Made by a program: the position numbers and the translations under genes. From contig CAMWUZ010000035.1 in NCBI GenBank assembly GCA_947177595.1, positions 1-11,390 on the forward strand: a stretch of DNA of 11,390 nt. The letters run 5' to 3'. Origin of the DNA: an uncultured Porphyromonadaceae bacterium (GTDB lineage Bacteria; Bacteroidota; Bacteroidia; Bacteroidales; Muribaculaceae). This document shows, in pieces, positions 1-6,127 of the stretch; positions within the stretch are counted from its first letter, which is position 1; every line of letters starts with the position of its first letter. The notes beneath the pieces were generated by a model. That model saw only the letters and a list, made by a program, of their open reading frames with translations, was not told where the DNA came from and did no database searches.

Positions 1-1
1 A

Positions 2-16
2 TCTCTTACAAAGAGA
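2..16. repeat. Short inverted repeat (TCTCTT-aca-AAGAGA)
   Basis: Two perfect 6-base arms (2-7 and 11-16) surround a 3-base loop. No T-run follows on the + strand, so it does not look like an intrinsic terminator in the operon direction. It could be a leader hairpin, or part of a larger structure cut by the window edge. Confidence 0.35.
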
Positions 17-18
17 GC

Positions 19-36
19 GTGACTAAAAACAGTCGC
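19..36. repeat. Short inverted repeat (GACT-aaaaac-AGTC core)
   Basis: GACT at 21-24 pairs with AGTC at 31-34. A T-G wobble (20/35) and a G-C pair (19/36) extend it to six pairs around an A-rich 6-base loop. Stability is modest, and it is notable mainly because it lies between two other hairpins. Confidence 0.25.
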
Positions 37-50
37 AAATATAAAAAAGA

Positions 51-65
51 AACTTTTCGGAAGTT
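51..65. repeat. Leader hairpin with a TTCGG loop
   Basis: AACTT (51-55) pairs perfectly with AAGTT (61-65) around TTCGG. The stem can gain a T-G wobble (56/60), which leaves a 3-base loop. It is not followed by a T-tract, so it is not a terminator. A small hairpin upstream of a NusG-family specialist gene is a plausible recruitment element, because the relatives RfaH and LoaP use hairpins in their target operons. That role is inference only. Confidence 0.35.
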
Positions 66-127
66 CGGTAAGTGTGTTATTGCAATGGCGTGAATGTCAG
101 CAATTTGCTATCTATCGAATTAAGTAA

Positions 128-139
128 GAGAACATTCTC
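128..139. repeat. Palindrome-like GAGAA-ca-TTCTC before the first start codon
   Basis: Two perfect 5-base arms (128-132 and 135-139) are separated by 2 bases and end 11 bases before the first start codon. The short spacer suits a DNA-binding operator better than an RNA hairpin, but arms this short can occur by chance. Confidence 0.25.
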
Positions 140-150
140 AACTGAAAGAA

Positions 151-1158
151 ATGCCCTTGTCAGCCTCTTCAGAATCCACGGTTTGGTTCGTGCTGAATTA
201 TATAGGCGTAAACAGCAGAGACTCCGCTCAAAAGGCAGTTGATAAATACAATTCTCTGACGCAATCTGCATTAGAACTGTTTGCTCCGACCTATGTGGTT
301 AAAGAAGAAAAAGATGGCGATATAAAGTTCCGGACCCTTAACCTCACTTTTCACTACACCTTTGTGAGAGGCACATTCGAGCAGGTAAAGCAATTTTGCG
401 CACAACCGAACGGATTTTCATTCATGATTGACCACGGCAATACTGAGAGATATGCCATGATTGACGATCGCAAGATGGTGGCATTCAAAAATATAGCCAA
501 GGCATATCAGAACTGTCTGCCTTACTACTCTATAGATGAGATAGACCTTCAGAACGGTGATCTGGTAGAAGTGGTCAGAGGTGACTTTCCCGGACTAATC
601 GGCACATATATGCCAAAGTCCAAAAGTTCCTCAGGAAACATCATACTTGAGATATACAACAATGTAGGCACAGTGGCATTTAATGTCAAAGCAACCGATG
701 TCAGAGTGCTGGAATTCTCAAAGAACTCAACAAGAGCCAATGATCAGATAGACGCATTTGTGCCACACCTTCTGAGTGCACTGCGCCTCTTTGACAGCGA
801 CCAGGCAATTCCCTCAAACCTCTCCGCCAAGCTCGCAGCATTCTGCGGGAGAATGGAAATAACCACACTCACCAACCGCAAACTTGACGCACGCCTGCAA
901 ATACTCCTATACGCCGCAAACTATGTTATCGGCAACACCACCCATGCCGCCATCCATCTCGGTAAATTTGAAAAGCTGAAAAACTCAGTGACCAACCAAT
1001 GGACCCAAGCACTCATAAATCTCATATTCGGGGTAATTACCGGAGACAAAGATATACTTGCGCCATCAGTTGACACCGTGACCGCCGTCTCGACTCCATC
1101 AAAAGCCCAACAGATGATAGCCGAAGAATATCGCCACTATCTTTCCGCCCAAAAATGA
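151..1158 (+). CDS. UpxY-like NusG-family transcription antiterminator with C-terminal extension
   Basis: This is a 335-residue cytoplasmic protein. The N-terminal part (about 10-117) fits a NusG N-terminal domain: it opens with the WFVLNY strand and has the aromatic LTFHYTFVRG segment where NusG proteins carry their PLFPGYvFv-like motif. Residues about 133-189 form a KOW domain (NGDLVEVVRGDFPGLIGTY, then a second strand pair). In Bacteroidales, UpxY proteins of this class are encoded first in capsule operons and prevent premature termination within their own operon by acting on elongating RNA polymerase. The protein is much longer than usual (NusG, RfaH and classical UpxY are about 160-200 residues). 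The extra 145 residues (190-335) look helical and I do not recognise them. The start at 151 places the conserved W at residue 12, as expected. The stop overlaps the next gene by 4 bases. I am confident of the family; which operon it regulates is inferred from position. Confidence 0.85.
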   Translation: MPLSASSESTVWFVLNYIGVNSRDSAQKAVDKYNSLTQSALELFAPTYVVKEEKDGDIKFRTLNLTFHYTFVRGTFEQVKQFCAQPNGFSFMIDHGNTERYAMIDDRKMVAFKNIAKAYQNCLPYYSIDEIDLQNGDLVEVVRGDFPGLIGTYMPKSKSSSGNIILEIYNNVGTVAFNVKATDVRVLEFSKNSTRANDQIDAFVPHLLSALRLFDSDQAIPSNLSAKLAAFCGRMEITTLTNRKLDARLQILLYAANYVIGNTTHAAIHLGKFEKLKNSVTNQWTQALINLIFGVITGDKDILAPSVDTVTAVSTPSKAQQMIAEEYRHYLSAQK

Positions 1159-1727
1159 TTCACGACAAAATTAAGGAAGCAAACGCCATAGTGCGGGCAG
1201 CGAGTGCCGCCGGAATCTTTCTTACAGAACTACGCGACAGGCAGCTCGCCGCACAAGTGCGCAAAATGGCAAAACAGTGGGTAAACGATATTGAGCGGCA
1301 ACTGTCCGCTATGGCACCCGCCGACGCACTCACGGCAATTGCTACTTTTGATATAATCCACCGCATAGCCCACGGGGTTCCGGCAAACCCACAACTCATC
1401 AACAAATATACCCTCAAAGCCTTTGATGCCTACATCTCCGGCGACAAAACAGTTGATGAATACACACTCTTCAGGCAGATCGCAACAGGACTACGCCGCA
1501 AAGATCCCGCCTATGCCGACAGACCACTCAGATGGCACAGCCTCTCCCTCGCCCGATGGCACAAACAATTTGCAAGCGGAGACGCTGCCGACACCCTGAG
1601 CGACTATGACACTGCGCAGCGAGTGACCATCCTCCTGCAAAGCGACCTCTGGGCACTCGAAACCCGCAACGAGGCAGCCTACAAGCACCGCCTCCACACC
1701 CGCTACAGCCATCTTCTCCCCGCCTGA
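1155..1727 (+). CDS. Unrecognised helical protein in the upxZ position
   Basis: This 190-residue protein is predicted soluble and mostly helical, rich in Ala, Arg and Leu, with no signal peptide or membrane segment. Its ATG lies inside the end of the antiterminator gene (ATGA overlap), which implies translational coupling and a joint function. In Bacteroides capsule loci the gene after upxY is usually upxZ, whose product of about 160 residues inhibits UpxY proteins of other loci. I cannot see the UpxZ family pattern that I remember (a conserved LLMGY-type segment and a CYGEV-type motif), so I call it only a positional analogue. It could be a diverged UpxZ, a partner of the antiterminator's C-terminal extension, or unrelated. 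Its coding strand is visibly richer in G+C, especially C, than the downstream glycosyltransferase genes, which suggests that the regulatory pair and the glycan cassette have different histories. Confidence 0.6.
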   Translation: MIHDKIKEANAIVRAASAAGIFLTELRDRQLAAQVRKMAKQWVNDIERQLSAMAPADALTAIATFDIIHRIAHGVPANPQLINKYTLKAFDAYISGDKTVDEYTLFRQIATGLRRKDPAYADRPLRWHSLSLARWHKQFASGDAADTLSDYDTAQRVTILLQSDLWALETRNEAAYKHRLHTRYSHLLPA

Positions 1728-1772
1728 TAACCTCGAATACATCCAACTCGCCTGACTCCCCCATTATATCCT

Positions 1773-1792
1773 CATAATTAATTTTCATTATG
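1773..1792. repeat. Inverted repeat spanning the first glycosyltransferase start
   Basis: CATAAT (1773-1778) and ATTATG (1787-1792) are perfect reverse complements with an 8-base spacer. The right arm contains the ATG start codon at 1790. It lies in the 62-base gap after the regulatory pair, in which I see no promoter or terminator. All-A/T-rich six-base stems are weak and common in such DNA, so a role in translation control is only a possibility. Confidence 0.2.
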
Positions 1793-2713
1793 CGTGCAAT
1801 TCATGTTGGCATATTGTTGTCATATGACTACAAGTATCTTCCTACTTGCCTGTCATGTATTTATGACTATGCAGATAAAATAACGTTAGCCATAGATAAA
1901 AACAGATTGACTTGGAATGGTGAGAAATATGAATTTGATGAATCCTTCCTGCAAAAAGTTTTAGATAAGGATACCGCTCATAAAATTTCTATATATGAGG
2001 ATGATTTCGCTATACCTAATCTTACAACAATGCAATGTGATTGTCGTGAAAGAAAATTGTTGTATGAGTTTATGGGATCATCAGATTTAGATGCATGGCA
2101 TATTCAGATAGACTCAGATGAATATTTCATTGATTTTAGGGGATTTGTGAATTGTTTGCACGATATTGAGAAGTCATATACAGGGAATATAACTGTGATG
2201 CCTAAATTGGTAACTATTTTTCGAAAGGTGGAAAATGGGATTATTATTGCAGAAGATACAAATAGTGTGTTTTTCCCAGTCGCATCTATTGGCGGATGCC
2301 GTTTCAATCCGGCCAAAGATGAAATTAAGCTAAAAGTTCCGTTTATAGTTCTCCATCAAAGCTGGGGTAGAGATGAAACTGAAATCCGGTTTAAAATTGA
2401 AAATTGGGGACATAATCGTGACTTTGATACCAATGCTTATTTTGAGTTTTGGCGTAGTGTTAATCAGTATAATGCTCCCTATATACATGATTGTCACCCC
2501 TTAGGGAAAAAATCCGGGTGGAATAAATTAATTTACAAGCAAGGTGAAATTGAAAACATAATAGAGGAATTACAGTCAGATAATTCGCCAATAGGGTTTA
2601 ACAAATCTTTGATACGACAGGCAAAAAGAAATCGAGCAATTCAAACTTTAAAAGAATCAACCATTGGGAAAAGATTAATTCCCATTGTTAAATATGTCCT
2701 CCGTAAACGTTAA
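1790..2713 (+). CDS. Glycosyltransferase, GT-A/GT2-like
   Basis: This 307-residue cytosolic protein probably adds one sugar to the growing lipid-linked repeat unit at the inner face of the membrane. A D108-S-D110-E motif in a hydrophobic strand context (HIQIDSDEYF) fits the metal and nucleotide-sugar binding DxD site of GT-A enzymes. Before it lie a short alpha/beta N-terminus and an AIDKNRLTWNG segment. A later H189 (VLHQSWGRDE) and the aromatic KIENWGH segment (about 202-208) resemble the C-terminal half of GT2-type enzymes that end in a metal-binding His. The C-terminus is basic (ending YVLRKR) and could contact membrane. The N-terminal GT2 signature is atypical (no clear VDxxS), so it belongs to a divergent branch; sugar and linkage cannot be told. 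It overlaps the flippase start by 20 bases and is the first gene of the AT-rich cassette. Confidence 0.7.
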   Translation: MRAIHVGILLSYDYKYLPTCLSCIYDYADKITLAIDKNRLTWNGEKYEFDESFLQKVLDKDTAHKISIYEDDFAIPNLTTMQCDCRERKLLYEFMGSSDLDAWHIQIDSDEYFIDFRGFVNCLHDIEKSYTGNITVMPKLVTIFRKVENGIIIAEDTNSVFFPVASIGGCRFNPAKDEIKLKVPFIVLHQSWGRDETEIRFKIENWGHNRDFDTNAYFEFWRSVNQYNAPYIHDCHPLGKKSGWNKLIYKQGEIENIIEELQSDNSPIGFNKSLIRQAKRNRAIQTLKESTIGKRLIPIVKYVLRKR

Positions 2714-4214
2714 GCGTACTAGTTCAATTCTGTTTATTTTAAGAATTATAAAAATGTTAGTGTCACTTGTAACCGTGTCACTAACAGCTAAATACTTTGG
2801 CGTATCAGTAGAAAAAGATGCGTGGCTATTAGTAATAGCCCTGATATCCTCCATAACATTACTGGTATGGGGACCTATAAATGAAACATTTAGAGCAAAA
2901 TTTATATTTTTAAAAGAACATGATGGTGAAAATATTGCATTGAGGAGTGCTTCATCTCTTCTTTGTGGGATCATAATTATCACAATTTTACTTATCACAG
3001 TACTGGCAGTTTGTGCTCCATTGATAGCTAATTTTTCAGCACATGATCTTGGAAAAAGTGGAATCGAGTGGTTCCTTTCAATATTTCTGTTTCTACTACC
3101 CTCATTGCTGATTGATGAGCTTAACAATATATCAACAAGCATTCTTAATGCATATAATGTTTTCTATATACCTGAAATAGTAGGTTCAATAACCTCCGCC
3201 ATATATATCGTTGTTTTACTTTGGCTTGCACCGATTATAGGTATATATTCAATTGTTGTAGGACAATATATTGCCACAATTACGCTGTTAGTCGTATTAT
3301 TCGTTTATTTAAGGCGTCAACACATTTTTCATATCCGTTGGTTCTTAAAGCCATCCTTTCAATTAGTAAAACCATTTGTGTATTATGCTCTCCCATTCTT
3401 TTTCCCCTATGCTATAGGCCAGATAAATTATTTTACTGAAAGATGGCTTGCAACGCTTTTAGGAGTAGGAAATCTTTCTATTCTTGATTATTCAAGGCGA
3501 TTCACTGTTATTTTGCAGACTGTTGTTGGCAGCGTTTTAACTACCCTTATGGTTCCATTGCTTGCTAAGTCTCATATGTCAGGTAAAACGAGTGACTTTA
3601 ATATGATTGTAAAACAGAATGTCACAGTAATTTATGGGATAATGTTATTGGCAATTCCGTTTTTATTTGGTGCTGCTTACCCAATCTGTGACTTTCTCTA
3701 TCATCGTGGAGATATAACAGTGAGAGATATACAGAATATTACTCAGATTTGTCAATTTTATGCTTTAGCTTTCCTTGGGGTAATAATCTATATTATTTTT
3801 GGAAATATATTGTTAGCCTCTGAAAAGGGAAAAATATATGCATTTTGGGGGGTTATAGCGCAAATCGTTGTAATTGCCACTAATTTCGGTTTCGTATCAT
3901 ATTTAGGTCTTGTCATTTTCCCCTTCTCGCTTGGACTCGTCCACCTGATTATTGGCGGAATTATGTGGAGTAAAGGTAAATCATGGTCAACTGAACTACT
4001 GAAGACTATTATTCGTAATAATATCCTCATAATTTTGTTGTCCTATGGGGTTCATCTTTTGAGTAAACATATTTATCCCATAGCCGCAATTCCCAATATT
4101 CTTCTTTGTGTAGCTACTATTTTATCAGGTGCTGTTTTATTATCTCCACTTATCGGAATCAATTCATGGTCATTGTTAAAAAGAACGCTTCAGAAGGTGA
4201 AATCACGTGGATAA
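2694..4214 (+). CDS. Polysaccharide repeat-unit flippase, MurJ/MviN-type MOP family
   Basis: This 506-residue polytopic inner-membrane protein has about 12-14 hydrophobic segments across its whole length and no periplasmic domain. The N-terminal region (TAKYFGVSVEKDAWLLV, then a WGPINETFRAKF segment) resembles the MurJ/MviN branch of the MOP exporter superfamily more than typical Wzx. In this setting the likely job is to flip the undecaprenyl-linked repeat unit to the periplasm, i.e. the Wzx role. I chose the ATG at 2694; a TTG three codons earlier (2685) is in frame but less likely. The gene overlaps the glycosyltransferase upstream (20 bases) and the acyltransferase downstream (49 bases). 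A run of six G lies at 3847-3852 (coding WGV). It could instead be a true lipid II flippase paralogue, but cell-wall murJ is usually not placed in such cassettes. Confidence 0.8.
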   Translation: MSSVNVKRTSSILFILRIIKMLVSLVTVSLTAKYFGVSVEKDAWLLVIALISSITLLVWGPINETFRAKFIFLKEHDGENIALRSASSLLCGIIIITILLITVLAVCAPLIANFSAHDLGKSGIEWFLSIFLFLLPSLLIDELNNISTSILNAYNVFYIPEIVGSITSAIYIVVLLWLAPIIGIYSIVVGQYIATITLLVVLFVYLRRQHIFHIRWFLKPSFQLVKPFVYYALPFFFPYAIGQINYFTERWLATLLGVGNLSILDYSRRFTVILQTVVGSVLTTLMVPLLAKSHMSGKTSDFNMIVKQNVTVIYGIMLLAIPFLFGAAYPICDFLYHRGDITVRDIQNITQICQFYALAFLGVIIYIIFGNILLASEKGKIYAFWGVIAQIVVIATNFGFVSYLGLVIFPFSLGLVHLIIGGIMWSKGKSWSTELLKTIIRNNILIILLSYGVHLLSKHIYPIAAIPNILLCVATILSGAVLLSPLIGINSWSLLKRTLQKVKSRG

Positions 4215-5221
4215 CATGGACCCGTGTAATAGCGTGTGTCATGGTAGTATGCCTGCATACGCTTCCCTCGGGAGAGTTATCGACCGATTCGCGCTATTTG
4301 TATTATTGTGTACTTGCCGTGACGCGTCCATGTGTCCCATTATTTTTAATGATTACCGGTTTTCTCCTCTTGAGAAAACAAAATGCTGAGATAGCAGCAA
4401 AAAACTTTTGGAAAAAACGTATTCCGCGTGTCTTATACCCTCTTTTGATATGGGGAGTCATATATGCCGTTCTTGCGTACGTTTATGACAAGTCAGATTT
4501 TGCTACATTTGTATATACTATGGTTTTATTACCAGTCAGATACCCGCAAGAAATCGGGGGTATTTTATGGTATCTATACACCCTGATAGGTATTTATTTG
4601 TTTTTACCATACTTATCACCCAAAACTTGGACGAATAAATACTATAGTTTATGTTTTATTGGAATCTGGTGCATAGCATCATTTTTTACATTCCTTAGAG
4701 ACTGGGATAATACTTTACTTTGTGGCACTGCTGCATATGACTATGATGTATTACTTAATTTTTCAGGCTTATTAGGCTATCTGATTTTGGGATGCGTATT
4801 AGGACAATATTATATCAAAATATCATATTCCCGATTGATATTAATATGCGTTTCATTATTTCTTAGTGGAATAGCTTTATTCTTTTGTGGAATTTCGGTT
4901 AATCATTTGGGATATCTCTCCACATCCTACCATATGTCATTCTATAGTTTGCCGGCGATTCTCACGGCGTCAGCTATATTTCTGTTGTTCAGTAATTTAA
5001 ATGTGGGGGGGGGTAAATTTATATCCCTTTTATCCAAACTCAGTTTCCCAATCTACTTGTGCCACATGGTAATTTATACAATAGCTACCCGATATTTATA
5101 TCTATTGTCTAAATCAATTGGAATGATGATATGTGTGATGGGCTGTACTTTTATTGGAGCTACCTGTTTGGCTTGGCTTATTAATAAAATGCCTTATCAT
5201 AAATACATCACCGGAGCATAA
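4166..5221 (+). CDS. Acyltransferase-3 family membrane O-acyltransferase, possibly phase variable
   Basis: This 351-residue integral membrane protein of the acyltransferase-3 family (OatA, WecH and O-antigen acetylase relatives) has about ten hydrophobic segments. The family's R-x10-H motif is present (R20 to H31, ending VVCLHT), followed by R54-PCVPLFLMITGF and the RIPRVLYPLLIWG segment. Near the C-terminus the conserved SFPIYLCHM element (293-301) is intact. The family moves acyl groups, usually acetyl, across the membrane onto extracytoplasmic sugars, so this protein probably O-acetylates the repeat unit. The start at 4166 is an ATG that gives a normal N-terminus and overlaps the flippase by 49 bases; a TTG upstream (4106) is less likely. 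Codons 280-283 contain nine consecutive G. A one-base length change truncates the protein before the SFPIYLCHM element or within it, removing the last membrane segments. The reading frame is ON in this sequence. Confidence 0.85.
   Translation: MVIVKKNASEGEITWITWTRVIACVMVVCLHTLPSGELSTDSRYLYYCVLAVTRPCVPLFLMITGFLLLRKQNAEIAAKNFWKKRIPRVLYPLLIWGVIYAVLAYVYDKSDFATFVYTMVLLPVRYPQEIGGILWYLYTLIGIYLFLPYLSPKTWTNKYYSLCFIGIWCIASFFTFLRDWDNTLLCGTAAYDYDVLLNFSGLLGYLILGCVLGQYYIKISYSRLILICVSLFLSGIALFFCGISVNHLGYLSTSYHMSFYSLPAILTASAIFLLFSNLNVGGGKFISLLSKLSFPIYLCHMVIYTIATRYLYLLSKSIGMMICVMGCTFIGATCLAWLINKMPYHKYITGA
5005..5013 (+). repeat. Poly-G tract (G9) in the acyltransferase coding region
   Basis: Nine consecutive G residues form codons GTG GGG GGG GGT (residues 280-283, a loop between membrane segments), inside a gene that is otherwise A+T rich. 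Insertion of one G gives GTG GGG GGG GGG TAA, an immediate stop using the TAA at 5014-5016. Loss of one G shifts the frame to a TAA at 5070-5072 after about 20 altered codons. It is the longest mononucleotide run I noticed in the window. Long G/C tracts are a classic substrate for slipped-strand phase variation, and O-acetyltransferases are known phase-variable genes in other bacteria. A switching role here is inference. Confidence 0.7.
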
Positions 5222-5240
5222 TTTACAGAGATATCTCTTA

Positions 5241-6122
5241 ATGAACAAGACCATTGGTATTGTAATCCTTAATTACAAGACGTACAGTGACACAATACGT
5301 CTGACTAATGACCTTTTAAAGTTCGGTATTAAGGATCATTTCCATATCGTTATTGTTGATAATGAATCTCCAAACGAATCCTTTGATGAACTGAATAAGG
5401 CATTTTCTGATAATCCTTATGTCGATGTGGTTGCATCGGGGGAGAATGGAGGATATGCAAAAGGTAATAATATCGGACTTCGGTTTTTAGAAAGATATTC
5501 CCCTGACTATGCATTGATTCTCAATAATGATGTTTGGTTTGATGAATCCACTATTATAAAGTGTATTGAGCAATACGAGACATTGGAAAATGTAGGAATT
5601 GTTTCACCTATGCAGCTTAATCCTGACAAGGAGATTGCTTATATGGGAACCCTACGCTGCAATACCATATTCGATGATATTATCAGCCAGTCCATTTTAT
5701 TGACTAAACTCAGGGGCAAACGTAAATATGAATCAAATACCGATAACCCCTCCTTAATGATGGTTGATATCATCCCCGGATGTTTTATTCTCATAAATTT
5801 CCAGCTCTTTAAAGATATCAACTATTTTGATGAAGATACATTTCTGTTTTGTGAGGAGAGATTTCTTTTTCGGAAACTAAACGACAGAGGATATAAAAAC
5901 TATCTGCTGTTAAATGAAGGGTATGTTCATGACCATTCCTTGACCATCAATAAGGAAGCAGATGCAATCCGTCAGAAAAAGATGTTCACTGATGGACAGA
6001 TAGCTTTTGCTAAAAAATACAGACGCTTCCCCTCACTTTGCGCTGCTTTATTAAAAGCAGCCTTTCATTTAGGTTGCTTGGAAAGCCACCTTATCAATAC
6101 CTTGAAAAAGAAAAAGCAATAA
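5241..6122 (+). CDS. Glycosyltransferase family 2, rhamnosyltransferase-like
   Basis: This 293-residue cytosolic GT2 enzyme has a complete set of motifs. These are an N-terminal IGIVILNY strand, VIVDNES (D40), the NGGYAKGNN segment (69-77) typical of the WbbL-type rhamnosyltransferase branch, LNNDVWF (N95-N-D97, the DxD equivalent), IPGCFILI (about 178-185) and a FLFCEERFLFRKLNDRGY block (201-218) holding the probable catalytic E205/E206. The family transfers a sugar from a nucleotide donor (often dTDP-rhamnose) to the lipid-linked glycan. No rhamnose synthesis genes lie in this window, so the donor is not proven. I chose the ATG at 5241 because it puts the first GT2 strand right at the N-terminus; upstream in-frame codons would add an unlikely extension into the acyltransferase. 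It starts 19 bases after the acyltransferase stop. The C-terminus is lysine rich. Confidence 0.88.
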   Translation: MNKTIGIVILNYKTYSDTIRLTNDLLKFGIKDHFHIVIVDNESPNESFDELNKAFSDNPYVDVVASGENGGYAKGNNIGLRFLERYSPDYALILNNDVWFDESTIIKCIEQYETLENVGIVSPMQLNPDKEIAYMGTLRCNTIFDDIISQSILLTKLRGKRKYESNTDNPSLMMVDIIPGCFILINFQLFKDINYFDEDTFLFCEERFLFRKLNDRGYKNYLLLNEGYVHDHSLTINKEADAIRQKKMFTDGQIAFAKKYRRFPSLCAALLKAAFHLGCLESHLINTLKKKKQ

Positions 6123-6127
6123 GATTC

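Larger units (their letters stand above)
1..150 (+). promoter_or_regulatory. Non-coding leader upstream of the antiterminator gene
   Basis: No convincing gene lies in this stretch. It directly precedes the first gene of the operon and probably holds the promoter and/or 5' untranslated leader. It contains several short perfect inverted repeats (2-16, 19-36, 51-65, 128-139). For a Bacteroidales promoter (-33 TTTG, -7 TAnnTTTG) I find only a partial match: gcaATTTG at 100-107 with TTG at 80-82, which is too weak to call. The start codon at 151 is preceded by an A-rich stretch (gaaagaa) and not by a classical Shine-Dalgarno, as is usual in Bacteroidetes. UpxY-type antiterminators act on the leader of their own operon, so this is the expected target region (inference). 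The true promoter may lie left of the window. Confidence 0.45.

Noticed and set aside
2..16. Hairpin as intrinsic terminator of an upstream gene
   Set aside because: The stem is only six base pairs and is not followed by a T-tract on the + strand.
36..43. Perfect TAnnTTTG on the minus strand (TATATTTG), suggesting a divergent or invertible promoter
   Set aside because: No -33 TTTG at the right distance, and no long flanking inverted repeats of the kind that bound invertible capsule promoters are visible; a partner repeat could lie left of the window.
80..107. Bacteroidales promoter (TTG at 80-82, gcaATTTG at 100-107)
   Set aside because: The -7 element misses both TA positions and the spacing is shorter than the usual 19-21 bases.
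1160..1788. Minus-strand open frames opposite the upxZ-position gene
   Set aside because: They are low-complexity, lack recognisable motifs, and are explained by the G+C-rich codon use of the sense gene.
2675..3142. A 155-codon minus-strand open frame opposite the flippase
   Set aside because: It mirrors the membrane-protein coding strand, has no family signature, and would run against an uninterrupted operon.
3847..3852. G6 run in the flippase gene as a second phase-variable tract
   Set aside because: Six G is short for efficient slippage and arises naturally from a Trp-Gly-Val coding stretch.
4504..4511. TACATTTG, a perfect -7 match, as an internal promoter in the acyltransferase gene
   Set aside because: No convincing -33 element, and such 8-mers are expected by chance in AT-rich DNA of this length.
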